A stretch of DNA of 64,000 nt, from NCBI RefSeq assembly GCF_020509005.1, contig NC_063018.1:372001-436000 (forward strand), in the 5' to 3' direction. How positions within the stretch are numbered: the stretch's first letter is position 1; every line of letters starts with the position of its first letter. Below are positions 1 through 11,622 of the stretch, one piece after another. Source of the DNA: Fulvia fulva. Taxonomy: Eukaryota; Ascomycota; Dothideomycetes; Mycosphaerellales; Mycosphaerellaceae. The notes beneath the pieces were generated by a model. The model was given only the letters and a program-made list of their open reading frames with translations. It was not told where the DNA came from and made no database searches. Made by a program: the position numbers and the translations under genes.

Positions 1-32
1 ACCCAACACCAGCAGAGACTCCACGGTAGAAC

Positions 33-1139
33 ATGGCGATCCCCAGCAGGAAAGACTTCTTCGCAGATCTCATACAACACGACTGCCCGATCTGCTACGC
101 GAGAGTTGTCGGCCCAGTTCAAACAACGTGTAGCCACATCTTCTGCGCCAAGTGTGCGACAAAATGGTTCGAGACCTCGAATACATGCCCTGCCTGTCGT
201 AAGGTCCTGTATGAGAAGGAGATGGCAGAGCAGGACGAGGACGAGGACGACGAGGAGAGCGACGAGGGAGAAGATAGTGATGAGGACCCGCAGCTTTTCG
301 ATACCTTGTGGGATCTGCTGGAGACTGAAGACAGAGAAGCGGAGGAGTCTTCATCACTACCAGCTTCTAGCGGCCGGCTGAGGGATGGTCACGAGAATCA
401 TCGACTCCTTGGGACCATCAGCGATGCTGCACAACCCAGACGCCAAGTCCCGCTGGAAGACACTTTCAGCAGACGTATCACCGTACTCGCCCATGCGACC
501 GCTGCAAGCTCACTCCAATCGCCAGCAGTGTCGTCCAGCAGACTCCAGAGTGATCATGCAGCCACGAACTCTTTCCAGTGGCCTCTAGCGTTCGACTACA
601 CATCTGGAGATGGTTCTCCGGCCGCGGCCCCGAGTACAATCGCAAATTCGTCCACTTCACCGCCCACGCTCGAGGCCTTGCAGGGGAGATTACCTGAGGA
701 CGCTACACAGCCAGCGCAGTCCAGCTGCACATTACTCTCATACATCTGCGAGGACATGTTCGTCACACAATCGTGGCAACGGCCAAGATACGTAACACTG
801 TCGGTGGCTAACGTACACATCCATGCAAGACCAGCGTTCTCCGAAGCCAGCGAGTTGAGCTTCGAGAAGTTCGTATCACGTCTGCGCTATCATGGCATAA
901 GAGTCGGACCACTAGAGGAAGTCGTGCTCAATGGATATGAGGTTTCGGACCAGGTGACGTTCGAAAGAGTCATCGAGAGGGCGACAAAAGCTGAAATGCA
1001 ACGGCAGCGGCCAGTAGACCCGAACTCTGGCGGGCCGACCATCGTGCTCGAGTGTAGGGCGCTTCTACAACCTGGAATTTGGCGAGAATGTGACCGTGAG
1101 CCTGATGCTTGGAAGGAATCGAGATCTGGGACTGATTGA
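33..1139 (+). CDS. RING-HC finger protein, putative E3 ubiquitin ligase
   Basis: Single-exon open frame of 368 codons; the ATG sits in a good eukaryotic context (gaacATGGCG). Residues 18-55 form a C3HC4 RING finger: C18-x2-C21, C33-x-H35-x2-C38-x2-C41, C52-x2-C55, with Pro53 after the seventh ligand as in many active E3s. RING domains recruit ubiquitin-charged E2 enzymes, so a ubiquitin-ligase role is the family expectation; substrate and partners cannot be read. Residues about 66-88 are almost all Asp/Glu. The centre is Ser/Pro-rich and probably disordered. The C-terminal 120 residues look folded but I recognise no domain. No membrane segment or signal peptide is seen. CpA and TpG are retained, so this looks like intact single-copy host DNA. 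The promoter lies largely outside the window. Confidence 0.85.
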   Translation: MAIPSRKDFFADLIQHDCPICYARVVGPVQTTCSHIFCAKCATKWFETSNTCPACRKVLYEKEMAEQDEDEDDEESDEGEDSDEDPQLFDTLWDLLETEDREAEESSSLPASSGRLRDGHENHRLLGTISDAAQPRRQVPLEDTFSRRITVLAHATAASSLQSPAVSSSRLQSDHAATNSFQWPLAFDYTSGDGSPAAAPSTIANSSTSPPTLEALQGRLPEDATQPAQSSCTLLSYICEDMFVTQSWQRPRYVTLSVANVHIHARPAFSEASELSFEKFVSRLRYHGIRVGPLEEVVLNGYEVSDQVTFERVIERATKAEMQRQRPVDPNSGGPTIVLECRALLQPGIWRECDREPDAWKESRSGTD

Positions 1140-1270
1140 GAGTAAGACAGGGGCATGGACAGATCTGGCGTAGCCATGTCCTCTTGCACAGACTATGAAT
1201 GGAGATCTCTAGCCTCAGACTGCACAACCAAAGTTTTGATCCGCCTCGTCTCAGCCCTTGCCCCTAGTCT

Positions 1271-1797
1271 CTACTCGTTGCAATAGACCAAATCATCAAG
1301 CACAAACACGTTAGTCGAAGAACTGTTATCTCCCACCGCCCTCCCTATCGTGACGTTCACCAGCCCCTTAAACCGATCAGGCAGCGTCGCCAAGCTCATA
1401 GGTGCATTGAAGATAGGCGGCCCAACCAGGATCGAGCCCGTGTCATCCTTCGTCGCAGTGTACATGAAAGACTCTGCGCGACGTCCGTGCCATTCGCAAG
1501 GAATCCCACAACAGAGATGGTGCAGCCATTCGATACGATGACAGTCGGCGTGACAGCGTAAAAGCCGCAGCCGAACTAGAGCTCCTTCAGCGCAAAAGTC
1601 TTACCTGGTTTCTCCTCTTCGCATAGAGTGCCCTTGCTGTCCATCCGGCACAATCTCTCCGCGTCAATCACGTTCCGGCCTGTCCTATAGTCGTGCAGAG
1701 GATGCTCTAGTAATCCGCCCAGTCCGCCGACGTACACGTAGAAATGAGGCACAATGGGAGTGTCGCAACGATTATGCGTGGATGATCCTTTTTTTCT
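1271..1797 (-). pseudogene. Decayed secreted-type protein gene, C-terminal part, function unknown
   Basis: On the minus strand a protein-like reading runs from about 1797 to the stop at 1271. One frame gives VGGLGGLLEHPLHDYRTG and later FALKEL; a TAG (complement of 1576-1578) interrupts it before FGCGFYAVTPTVIVSNGC. The reading then moves frame near 1465-1475 into YTATKDDTGSILVGPP and ends DNSSSTNVFVLDDLVYCNE. The paired cysteines and NxT/NxS sites suggest an extracellular or cell-wall protein, but I do not recognise the family. The TAG fits a CAG-to-TAG change. A 29-base GT..AG stretch there is too short for an intron. Upstream (about 1800-2050) a minus-strand reading exists in another frame, so the N-terminus may lie there after a further shift; this is uncertain. 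Confidence 0.5.
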
Positions 1798-1799
1798 GA

Positions 1800-2959
1800 T
1801 GATTCACTATGTCTGCGTGGCAGAGACGACTATACTTGGTGCCAGGAGCTCTTCCAGGGTCGAGCCTCTCCTGGAGGCTGGTCATGGCAGGACCCGGGGA
1901 GTTCAGTGGCTCGCGAAATGCGCTGTGGTTGGAGACATCGAGCGGAGAGCGTGCACTTTGGGTGGATAGTGCAGGAGAGATGACCGGTCTTGTCCAGAAG
2001 CCATCAAGAAAGACTTCTTGGCTCGGGTCTCGGCCCGGTTGCATCCCGAGCCGAAATTGGATTTCCGAGGGCGGCGACCTGCTATGCGGCCTCGCAGCTT
2101 GGGCACACGTCTGGACCTACTGGAATCTGTGAGTAGCCATTACCAACTACATGATACACTACGCAAGAGTGGCGGCCCATACGCCTTTCACGACTAGGCC
2201 AAATCTGACATCTCGTTTTCCACACACTGCGACAAGTTATCCATCACGAGGATCATGGATGCAACTTTGCTCCCTCATTCCGGACCTAGTAGCGTCGAGC
2301 CCTCGATTCCGTTCTCCATTCCTGAGCAACGCTTACGACCGCTCAAGATCTATTCGCTGCGAGTCTCCGTGCGACGATAGACCTCGGACCCGTGTGCATC
2401 AACGTACACATCGCCAAACTTGACCCAAGTACTCCCGGGTTTCAGAATTTCGTTGTCGGCCAGCGCGATGGCCTGTGATCCTACGACCAGCTATTTCACA
2501 CTTGACAGGCTTCTAACTCGTGCTGGGCCAAGATCCGCCTATACCAAAGCGCTAGCTCGGCCGGTCCCGCCCAACCAGGGCGCTCACAATACAACCAGGA
2601 ACACGCCGTCCCTCTTTTTGGCTAAACATCATTACCCCTTCGAGCTAGTGACGCCTTCGTTGACGTGCTAATAGATGGTTTGGGCGAGTTGTGCAAACAG
2701 TGCCGATGCTCAGAGCGAGTCAGAACGTCCAGACGTGCATATTCCACCCACTTCCGGACAGCGGACCATCACCACGTGGTGGAGGACTTCTGGTGCAGCG
2801 GCTGCGAATCTACGTCGGTCTTGGCGTGGCGTCTTCACATAGTCCAGGCGGCCATCCGACACAAGTCATAGCACTATTGGAACTCGAAGCCGTCTGTCAC
2901 GATGCTGTTAGCTTGCTCACCGCGCGTGTGGTGGCTTGTGACGATGAAGTGCGGAGCTG
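1800..2959. other. Intergenic DNA, no gene recognised
   Basis: Several short open stretches occur on both strands but none shows a recognisable domain, a biased composition or a convincing start. The base composition is ordinary and CpA/TpG are retained, so this stretch was not strongly mutated. It may hold lost N-terminal pieces of the decayed minus-strand gene to its left. Confidence 0.5.
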
Positions 2960-3049
2960 CTTATAAGACCTCAAAGCAGCAACGTGTTCGCGTTCATTCA
3001 TTCATCCAAAAACTCCAGTCACTCATTCAACAACTCCAGGAGGTTTGTT
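2960..3049 (+). promoter_or_regulatory. Candidate core promoter and 5' leader of the cysteine-rich gene
   Basis: A TATA-like CTTATAAG lies at 2960-2967, about 85 bases before the ATG at 3050. It is followed by a CA- and pyrimidine-rich leader with repeated attca and ccaac/ctcc words. This layout is common in fungal promoters; there is no direct evidence of activity. Confidence 0.35.
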
Positions 3050-4984
3050 ATGAAGCTGTCGTTAGCATTGGACGTCCTTGCCTCTGTGGCTTGGGCTTCG
3101 GCCGAAGATCTTCTGTTCTTGCAAAACAGACAAGGCAACGAGTATAGCAATGCTATAGCCGCAGGATATTCGGCCAAGGTTGTCTCTGATGATGAAAGGC
3201 GTACCATGACAACTGCCGACTTTGCGTCGTACAAGGCGATTGTTATAGAGCCACCTCCAAGTCTTGGCAGACACGGGAGACACTTGGGGTCCTGCCGTCT
3301 TAAGAAAGATCATAATACTTGATTCGTCCTCCCATTTGCCTAGCCTTGCCCTCCGCGTGGATATTGACCGTCATTGATAGGAACGGATCCCACGACACAT
3401 GCAGGCAGCCGGGCAGGCGCCGCGAAGCTCACCCGGACCGGTGTCCAGTTTGCCACGAGTGGAACAGCGATTGGCAGCAGTACTCCTCTCACCGGACTCT
3501 ATTTCTCATTTTCTTGCTACTACGCTGGATGTGCCGGCGACGGAGCAGATACAGTGGCGGCACTGTCATAATTTGATGTTGTACCGGTCAATAATAGTTT
3601 CGATAATGCTCATATCGTCGCGACTTCGGCCGCGCTCGGGGGCCTGGACGATGCGGCTTTGTCAAGTTGGAGCTGCTCAGTGCACACTGCGTCCACCAAC
3701 TACCCGGCAACTGGATTAATGGGATTCTCAACCCTTGCGATCGCACGAGATGTTGTGGCAAGCGGATCACAGACCTTCAGCGATGGCAGTGTCGGACTTC
3801 CTTACATTTTGAGCCGTGGCGCGAGTCCACTAGGCTGTGGAGATGGTACTTTCAGCTCAATTTTCGGAGAGGAGTGCGACGACGGCAACGTCATTGATGG
3901 CGACGGATGTAGCTCTAGCTGCAAGTGTGAAAGCGGCGTGGCCAACGATGATGGTACTTGCGGACCAGCCCCACCAGTCTGTGGCAACAATGGATGGGAA
4001 CCGACCGGCGAAGAAGAATGTGATGACGGCGATACCGTTGCTGGAGACGGCTGCTCACCGACTTGCAAGTGCGAGGCACCTCTTGTTGCCTCTGGCGCAG
4101 GCAGCTCTATGGAACCGCCACCGCGCTGCGGCGATGGAAACTTGGACGCTGGCGAGGAGTGCGACTCTACAACCAACTTCGACTGTTCTTCTGATCGCAA
4201 GTGCATGAGTCCAAAAGTCCCTGACTCTGCGAACCCGGGTAGCTGCATCAATCCACCACCGCGTTGCGGCGATGCAAAATTGGATGCTAGCGAGGAGTGC
4301 GACTCTACAACAAACCCCGACTGTTCGTCTGATTGCAAGTGCGTAAGCCCTAAAGTCCCCGACTCTGCGAATCCAGGTAGCTGCACCAATCCACCACCTC
4401 AATGCGGTGATGGGAACCTGGATAGCAGCGAGGAGTGTGACGGTTCCGAGGGCTGCTCCACCACGTGCAAATGCGAACTCCCCAAGATCTCGGACAAGAA
4501 GGGCGGCTGTATCAACCCACTTCCTACCTGTGGCGACGGCAAAGTCAACGCAGTAGAAGAAGAGTGCGATGGAAGTGCAGGTTGCTCGTCTAGCTGTCTA
4601 TGCAACCCTCCTTTAGTCCCAGATGGCTTTGGAGGGTGCAAGACTGGACCAGCCAGATGTGGCGATGGCAAGGTCACCATGGCTGCAGAGCAATGCGACG
4701 ACGGTAACAATGTCGACGGAGATGGCTGCTCATCTCTCTGCAAATGCGAGTCACCCCTCGTCCCTGATGGCAAGGGAGGCTGCCAGAACTCTCCTGCGCG
4801 CTGTGGCGACGGTGTGGTAAATCCCGAGATCGGAGAAGAATGCGATGACGGGAACCTGAAGAACGGCGATGGCTGCAGCAAGACATGTAAATGCGAGCGC
4901 CCTCTCGTCGCCGATGGACACGGCTATTGCGTTGAAGCACTGCGTCTGGAAGCGCGATGGCCCGTGCGATGCGCGTTTACATAA
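3050..4984 (+). pseudogene. Secreted cysteine-rich-repeat protein (DUF4215/myxococcal Cys-rich repeat type), broken
   Basis: The ATG at 3050 opens a signal peptide (MKLSLALDVLASVAWASA) and a mature N-terminus, both in frame with the downstream repeat ORF. Between about 3240 and 3370 the reading is disrupted: a protein-like piece (LADTGDTWGPAV) is in another frame, and TGA (3320-3322) and other stops occur before IGTDPTTHAG restores the frame. A TAA at 3572-3574 between AALS and FDVVPVNN fits CAA to TAA. From 3575 a clean frame runs to 4984 with a Ser/Thr/Gly-rich domain and eight CGDG...EECDDGN...GDGCS..CKCE repeats. An unrecognised intron could explain the 3240-3370 break but not the TAA. 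The last 16 residues leave the repeat pattern abruptly, so the 3' end may be lost; a Gypsy element starts 67 bases downstream. Ligand and role are unknown. Confidence 0.65.
3836..4930 (+). repeat. Eight tandem protein repeats (CGDG..EECDDGN..GDGCS..CKC)
   Basis: Eight units of about 41-49 codons each open with CGD/CGN and carry six regularly spaced cysteines. Units 3 and 4 are near-duplicates (ECDSTTN.DCSSD.KC and SPKVPDSANPGSC), pointing to recent internal duplication. Unit 3 has Arg where unit 4 has Cys (SSDRKC versus SSDCKC), and unit 2 has Ser at an expected Cys (GAGSS), so two disulfides look lost. Confidence 0.8.
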
Positions 4985-5051
4985 CTTCGCGCGCGCCCGC
5001 CCTCGCGTCCTCTTTCTCTTTTCTACAGTCGCGATCTAAGCGTGCACATAG

Positions 5052-5570
5052 TGTCAGGGCGAGAGCCTGGCCTGTGAGATGCAAGAGTGAAAGCGAGAAT
5101 GCAGGTGCGAAGTGCAGATGCAAAGGGTATGGTATGATTGCTACACAAAACGAAAGACGAAGAAAGCAAGAGAGGCCTAGGGAAGGCCAGATACTTATAC
5201 GCGACCCTCGCGAGTGCGTGTCCCCGCATCAACAGGGCTAACCCGTGCGAAGCCGCGCTTGGCAGCTTTGCTCAAAACCTTATTCCAACCTGCCCTACGT
5301 TCCGAGTCTTCCACGTGCTTCTTCCAGGGCCCAGCGCAGTCGCGGGTGCTCGCGGGAGTGCCGTGAGTCACACAGTCACGAGCCGAAGTGAATCTGTCAA
5401 GGTTTGGTAGAGGGGTGAATTTGGAGGGCTGGGTCCCGTAGTGAATGTTGCGGGGCATGTGACTCTTGGCGCTCACACACCAAGCTGGACTTTCACTTCT
5501 TGACGACTTCTGAGCACTCTGAGGCTCTTCTGTCCCCACCTTCTGTACACTCTGTGGGGAGACCATGACA
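5052..5570 (-). repeat. Gypsy-1 3' LTR (barely RIP-mutated)
   Basis: The 519-bp LTR reads TGTCAGGG...CATGACA on the plus strand. It keeps nearly all CpA/TpG dinucleotides, whereas its partner at 16430-16948 has TpA at most of the same sites. The following gtagccccccc is the complement of the polypurine tract. Confidence 0.92.
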
Positions 5571-5589
5571 GTAGCCCCCCCGAACAAAG

Positions 5590-6252
5590 CTGAGTTCCTA
5601 CGAAGCCGTAGTAGTTCTATATATCGAGGATATTCAGCTTCAGTACTAGGCCTAGGCCTGATGTCATGGTCGATACACCATTGGTAAGCCCCGTCGAAGA
5701 GCTCAGATTCGAAAAGCCTGCCGATGTTGACTTCTGGGCCGTCTACGCGGGCGTAGTATTCTTCGATTGCTTAACGATTAAAGATAATATATTAGATAGG
5801 TTCCTATAAGGTATCCTACTTAGGGCAACCTTGCCATTCGACTTCATACTTGATCGGCGGTAGCCCTTCAACGTCGTTAGGCTCTACGCGGATGCCCCGG
5901 ATCTTGCGGACGGCATAGTCGTTAGAAGGTAGGTTAATAGGCTCGTCGACTTCTACTTTATCGGGAGGACCTAGTATGTCTTAGTTTTGGTTCGGGAATA
6001 GGTCCTTAGCCGACGGCCGAAGGCGTACGGGATGGAAGACGTTGTAGATCTTTATATTCGTAGGAAGAGCTAGACGGTAGGCGTATAAACTAATACGCTC
6101 GGTAATCTTAAAAGGACCTAGGTTCTTCTAGCTTAGCTTCTTAGAGGGGCGGTCCGTCTTAATGTTCTTAGAGTTGAGGTAGACCATATCGCCTACTTAG
6201 TAATCGGGAGCTGGCTAGCGACGACGATTAGCTTGATCCTCGTAGATTGCTT
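5590..6252 (-). pseudogene. Gypsy-1 integrase C-terminus and chromodomain (RIP-broken)
   Basis: The minus strand reads GDMVYLNSKNIKTDRPSKKL, then YNVFHPVRLRPSAKD and a chromodomain-like IKYEVEWQGCP with a DTL..EP tail. This is the order of a chromovirus integrase C-terminal domain followed by a chromodomain, which in the family steers integration to modified chromatin. Several TAG codons interrupt it. The open reading continues towards the 3' LTR past the chromodomain. It is the continuation of the polyprotein cut off by Copia-A1. Confidence 0.75.
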
Positions 6253-6257
6253 ATACG

Positions 6258-6492
6258 TGTTGAACAGGTACGGGTAGATGGCAGCGGAGTGGAGTAAGAG
6301 ATCAATCTTCAACTGACTAATAGTACGAGCATGCAGCAATATATCAGGAACCAATATGTTGATTGTGTTGGATGTCTATCTAAGCTAAAGGGGAGAGAAG
6401 GTATCTCCCTACAAGCTGAGTCATCGTGGATGCCTCAGGCTGCCAGATCACTTCCTGATTGTTGACTCCCTTTGAGATGCTACATCTTAATA
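6258..6492 (-). repeat. Copia-A1 3' LTR
   Basis: 235 bp, ending TTAATA where the other copy has TTAACA (C to T at CpA). Together with the right copy it defines the Copia-A LTR used to recognise fragments at 17691 and 42528-55410. Confidence 0.95.
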
Positions 6493-6501
6493 CTCCCACT
6501 C
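6493..6501 (-). other. Polypurine tract of Copia-A1
   Basis: Minus-strand GAGTGGGAG lies directly next to the 3' LTR, where the plus-strand DNA primer of an LTR element is expected. The identical nonamer occupies this place in Copia-B1 and B2. Confidence 0.7.
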
Positions 6502-6557
6502 ATCTCGCATAGGAGGTTACAGTCTGCTTACTTCCTGTCAATAGTACTTGGACCTTT

Positions 6558-9500
6558 TTATGACAGGTTCAGCTGGCTTACAAACCTCTGGAAGTGTGGA
6601 CCAGTCTTTGGTTTTGTAAACCCGTCTGCAACCATCTCAGAGGTTGGGGTGTACTCAACAGCAATAAGCCTCCTCCACCAAAGTTTCCTAACAGCGTTAT
6701 AGGCAATGTCAATGTGCTTCGACTTGTCATGAACATGTGCATCTTTGACCAGGGTGAGGGCAGCTTGATTGTCACCTCTTAATTGGACTGGTCTCAAATT
6801 TGATACAGTCTCCTGGTTTCTAGTGATTCTTAGTTGATGGGAACAGTCTCCCACTAACTCTGGACAATCCATTTCTCTTAGCAGTGAAGCTAGGAATTGG
6901 GACTGCTTCGCATATGCATTCATAGCCATGTATTCAGCCTCCATTGTGGATGTTGCTACAGACTTTTGCTTCTTGCTCATCCAAGAAACTGGTGCCCCAC
7001 AGAGGAAGAAGACATACCCAAGGATTGAGACTCTGTCTGCTTTGTCCATTGCATAATCAGAATCACAGTATCCAATAAGGTGTCCTTTTCCAGACTTTGA
7101 GAACTGAAGTCCTAGATCAGGGTATGATCTTAGGTACCTAGTGATCTTCTTCAAAGCCTTCATGTGGTAGGTGGATGGGTCACTCACAAATGAGCTCATC
7201 CTTCCTAGGGCAAAAGCAATGTCTGGCCTTGTGATTGTTGCTAGCCACATCCAAGTACCATTAATACTCTGGTACTCTGCCTTGTCACACCTCTCATCTA
7301 TGTGGCTTGAAGGTTTGAGGGCCTCATAGCTGTCCATAGGTGAGTGTGTAGGTGCTGCCTTCTCATGGTTCATTCCCATCTTGGCTAGGCTGTCCCTAAC
7401 AAAGTGTCCTTGGTCAAGTTTCAGGATTCCTCTCTTCCTGTCCCTTGTGACTCTCATGCCAAGGATCTTTTCAGGTTCACCTAGATCTTTGATCTTGAAG
7501 ATCTTGCCAAGTTCTCTTTTGAACCAGAGAACATCTGTCAACTTTAGTGCAGCAATTGGAATGTCATCTATATGTATAAGGATTATGATCTCCCTCTTCT
7601 TATGGATAAGTAGGCATGGATCCACTTCTGACTATGTGAATCCAATCTCTCTGAGCTTTGACACACAGAGTTGATTCCAATCTCTAGCTGCTTGCTTAAG
7701 TCTATACAAGCTTTTGAGGATTTTGAACACTATGTTTGGTGGAAGCTCAACTCCTGGTGGTGGTAACATGAAGATGTCTTCATGGAGGGTGCTTTCTGTG
7801 AATACATTGTTCACATCCACTTGGTGAAGATGAAGATCCTTCTTACACACAATAGCCATAAACACCCTGAGGGTGTCCTGTCTTACTGTAGGTGCAAATG
7901 TCTCCATAAAGTCAACACCAAACTTCTGTGAGAAGCCCCTTGCAACTAGTCTAGCCTTGAACTTTTCAATAGCTCCACTAATGCTTCTCTTAATATCAAA
8001 GACCCATCTTGATGTAACCAGATTTGCTCCTTTTGGTGGAACAGAATTTTCCTAGGTGTTGTTACTCTGTAGAGCATCTAGTTCCTTTTGGATTGCTTCC
8101 TTCCAAAGATGTCCCCATTTCTTGTCATTCACAGCATCCTTGTAGGATTTTGGAATTGGGACCTCTTGCTTGTATGCAATGGCTTCTACAGTTGCTGCAA
8201 AGGCCATTTCCTCAACTTCTTCCAGGAATTCGCTATCCCATGGTATTGAACTGTCCACTGATTGCATGGCTGCAAAGAAAGCTTGGTGAAAAGCAGCAAG
8301 GTTCTCTGAGAGGTCCATTGCTTCTCCCACTTCAGTGGTTAGTTCGGGCTTAGGGACCATGGATTTTGGGGCTTTCTGTTTCATGTCATAGCCCTCAACA
8401 TCATAGTCAGCCTTTCTCTTTCCAAGGGATGATTTAGGGACCGTCACTTGTGACCTAGTAACGTCTATTTCCTGGGGATCTAGGGAGCTTCTCTCAATTG
8501 GCTGATCGATTTTCTGAAATTCCCCTACGTTCTCCGGAGGTTGGGGAAGTTGCACAAACAGCTTTCTCGGCTGAGCGACTTTAGGGCTCTCAATTGCCTG
8601 ATCTATTTCGGGGGTGCTCTGATGGACGCCTGAATGGTAGGTAGATTGTCCTAAGGATACGTTCTTCCTCGGCCTTCCTAAGGGCTTCCTAGCTGGTGCA
8701 CTGCTTGGTAGATTCAATGTTGGAACATTGAGACCTATATCACCTCCAGGCTGGTCCTCAAAGAAGTCTGCATGTGTGTGTTGTTTAACAGCTCTCATGT
8801 CTGGTTCCCAAAAGAGCTAGGCTTTAGCTGTGTTTTCAACATACCCAATAAACACTGCTTCTTTACCCCTATTCATTAGCTTGTCACTTCTTGCCCATTG
8901 AGGTTGGGATCTTGTGTCCATATAGACAACAGCTTTGCATCCCCAAACTTTCAAATGGTTGATGGTCGGTTTGATACCATCAAAAGCCTCATCTGGTGAA
9001 ACCTTGAACCCATCGTAATCTGGGCCATTTGGCAGTTTGTTCCTCATATAAGTTTGGGCCTCTAGTGCTTCAGGCCAAAATTCAACCGACATTTTAGCCT
9101 CTTCAAGCATTGCCCTTATAGAGTCCTCTGAGGTTTGTATTGACCTCTCAACTGGTCCATTCTGTAGAGAGTTGTATGCCTCAGTCGGCTCGAGCCCAAT
9201 CCCCAAATCCTTCTCCCACTGCTTCACTAATGCAATAAGTTCTTTTGCATTGTCAAGTCTTACTGCTTTCAGCTACGCTGATGATTTCCTCTCTGCTTTG
9301 ATCTTCCAGTTCTGGAGAGCAACTGGAGCATCTTCTCTTTTCCTAAGAGGAAAGGTCCACTTCTTCCTAGAGAAGTTGTCAACAATCTCAAGCCAGTATT
9401 TGAATCCTAGTCTTGAGATTGGTAGTGGGCCACATATGTCAATAGATACAAGGGCAAGTCTTTCAGGTCTTCTCTCTGTAACTTTGCCTTTGTACTTCTT

Positions 9501-11189
9501 CATCTTTGCTATTGAACATACTCTGCACTGGTGAAAGCCATCCTTAGGGATAGGAATGGGTTCTTTTAAGTCTGTTACCTTGTGAAGATTCTGGAGCAAA
9601 TTCTTCCCAAGGTGTGCAAATCTTCTATGCCAAAGCTCCCACTGCTTCAGGTCGGTCTCTGATTGAGCAGTCACAAAGGCATTCTCCATTGGTGGTGCAC
9701 ATGATGAGTAATGTGCCCGTTCTTGTAGGAGAGGAGAAATCTCATCAATGAATGGAACCCCCCCAAGGAGCTTTGTCTGGACAACAGTCTCACCAGAGGG
9801 GGAAACAAGAGAAAATGATGGAGGTTGCACACCAAACTGCTTGCTAAACTGGTTCCATGAAACCAGGTTCACTCCTAGCTTGGGTACAAGCAGGACATCT
9901 TCCAAAACAACTTTTCTGCCAGCTCTCCCACTCATCTCTACATTCCCAATATGAGTGGCCAATAAAAACCCACCTCCCACTTTGATCCATTTCTTCCTTG
10001 TTAAGGGAGTCATAGATCTAAAGAGGCAGCTTTGGTCAGTCATATAGGATGAAGCACAGGAGTCAAGTAACCACTCTGACGAGGGGAACTTGCCTTGGAC
10101 TTCTGCAGTTGAGTGAGCCACTTCATCATACTTATCATCATCAGACATTGTCTCTGGGGATGAGCTGCATAGTGACTCTTGGGCGGAGAAACCTTTTCTA
10201 GTCTTCTTTGCTTTAGAGGTATAAGACTGGGCCTGGTTCTTCTGGAGTGACAGCATGTCAGAGCTGAGTTTCTTCACCATTTTCTTAAGTTCTTCTATAG
10301 AGGACTTCTCTCTTGGTGTCCTCCTTGAAGTGGGTGGTGGAGTTCTCTTCTTCTTGACATGTGTTGTATTCTGGGAAGATGGTGGTTGGGAATGAGATCT
10401 AAGGACCTTTCTTGCCTTAGGCAAACTAGGGCAGTCCTTGATCAGATGATCCTTCTCACAGAGAAGGCAGGAGAGTGGTCTTGCTAGACCTAAGGGCTTG
10501 ACCCAGGTGGCTGCCATGCCATACTCAGCCTTAGAGGGATCCAACCTGGCTTCTTGAGCTTCAAGGATCTTTAAGGTCCTTTCATGATCCATCTTTGGCT
10601 GAGCCATGATAGTATCCCTGGCTACATGGTAGTTAGGTGGCAGTGAGCTTAAGAGCTGGGTCATCCTCACATCAGCTTTCCTGTAATGCTGACCCTCTGG
10701 GTCAACATTAGCAATCCTTTTTCCAAGAGAAACCAGGTGTGTCCATGCAGATCTGATGGTGAACTCTTCACTCATCTCAAAGGTCACAAATTGCTTTGTG
10801 AGCTCATGTGCATAGGTTGGTAGCACCTGGCTATACTTGTTCCAGAGATACACCCACTTCTCAGCAGCTCTTCCAGATTCACATGAGCCCTCAAGCTCAA
10901 ATTCATCTTCTTCTGTGATCCTACTAAGGATACTGAAGTTGCATACTGCATTGTGTCTTGTCTATGTTGGCGTATTGAGGATCTCTTTGGTTATAGCCTC
11001 TTCTTGGAGTTTCAGAGTCTTGCCCTTGATGTTGTCAAAAGACACTTCCATTAGGTCATCAATTGCAAAGAATGCTGATTGGCTCTCCATCTTGTATCTC
11101 TGAAGGTTGAACCATCTCTTCCAATTGTCCCTCCCAAGAATTGGGATTTTGCCTCCCTTCTCCTCTGTCTTCTCTTGGTATGAATCCAT
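6558..11189 (-). pseudogene. Copia-A1 gag-pol polyprotein, one frame with five TAG stops
   Basis: One minus-strand frame of about 1,543 residues runs from a probable ATG at 11189 (MDSYQEKTEEK) to the natural stop at 6558. Order: Gag; zinc knuckle CLLCEKDHLIKDC (CX2CX3HX4C); protease WLLDSCASSYMTD (Gly of the DSG triad replaced by Cys); integrase zinc domain HRRFAHL...CRVC; catalytic core with DICGP and NGPVERSIQ; RT beginning FAPTVRQDTLRVFMA with HIDD at the YxDD site; RNase H with SVATSTMEAEYMAM. Five TAG codons interrupt it at 10962, 9273, 8817, 8052 and 7632 (lower coordinates). No frameshift is present. The stop at 8817 replaces the Trp of a conserved LFWEPDM context. It cannot make a full polyprotein without readthrough. 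Confidence 0.92.
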
Positions 11190-11622
11190 AATAAATTGGA
11201 TGTAATGAAACAAGGTGTGTATGTTCCAAGGTGGTGGCTCAGATCCTGCTGAGGCTTCTAGTGTAGAATGGGAAAGTTCGTAGGTGTGGATACTAAGGCC
11301 TGCTTAGTAAAGTAAAGAAGGAGCGGTGTGAGGTCTCGGGGCTAGGACATAGGTCTGTCTCTCCTAGCAGAGCTTCAAATGACTTACTTGAAGTCCTTCT
11401 TGATAGTATCTCGATGCAGTTCTGCCTACAGAGTATCTTCAAGGTATTGGCTTTGAGTAAGCCGCACAGAGTCCTTGTCTAGGTTACCTATTACTTAGTA
11501 TCGAACTAAGCTCCTTGATAGGATAGACGGGGTAGACTTCTGATTCCCAGATGTTTTCTGCTACGATAGCAAGGGATACAAGTAACCTGTACTAATATAG
11601 GTTGCTCTTATTCCTACACAAA

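Noticed and set aside
1561..1600. Short intron (GTAAG...CTAG) removing the stop in the minus-strand decayed gene
   Set aside because: It would be 29 bases, below known fungal minimum intron sizes, and the sequence inside reads as protein (KTFALKEL).
1809..2132. Plus-strand open frame of 107 codons as a host gene
   Set aside because: No domain, no composition bias, and equally long open stretches exist on the opposite strand.
4985..5051. Pyrimidine tract ending ttttctacag as a 3' splice site for a further exon of the repeat gene
   Set aside because: No matching 5' splice site and branch point is convincing, and no exon follows before the Gypsy-1 LTR at 5052.
5138..5410. Open frame of 90 codons, repeated at 16516-16785
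   Set aside because: Both lie at the same place in the two LTRs of Gypsy-1; conservation is explained by LTR identity and no domain is visible.
6558..11189. Nearly all premature stops in the Copia elements are TAG, suggesting a reassigned UAG codon
   Set aside because: RIP turns TGG and CAG into TAG, so TAG excess is expected. The stops fall where relatives have Trp or Gln, and the host RING gene uses a normal code and ends in TGA.
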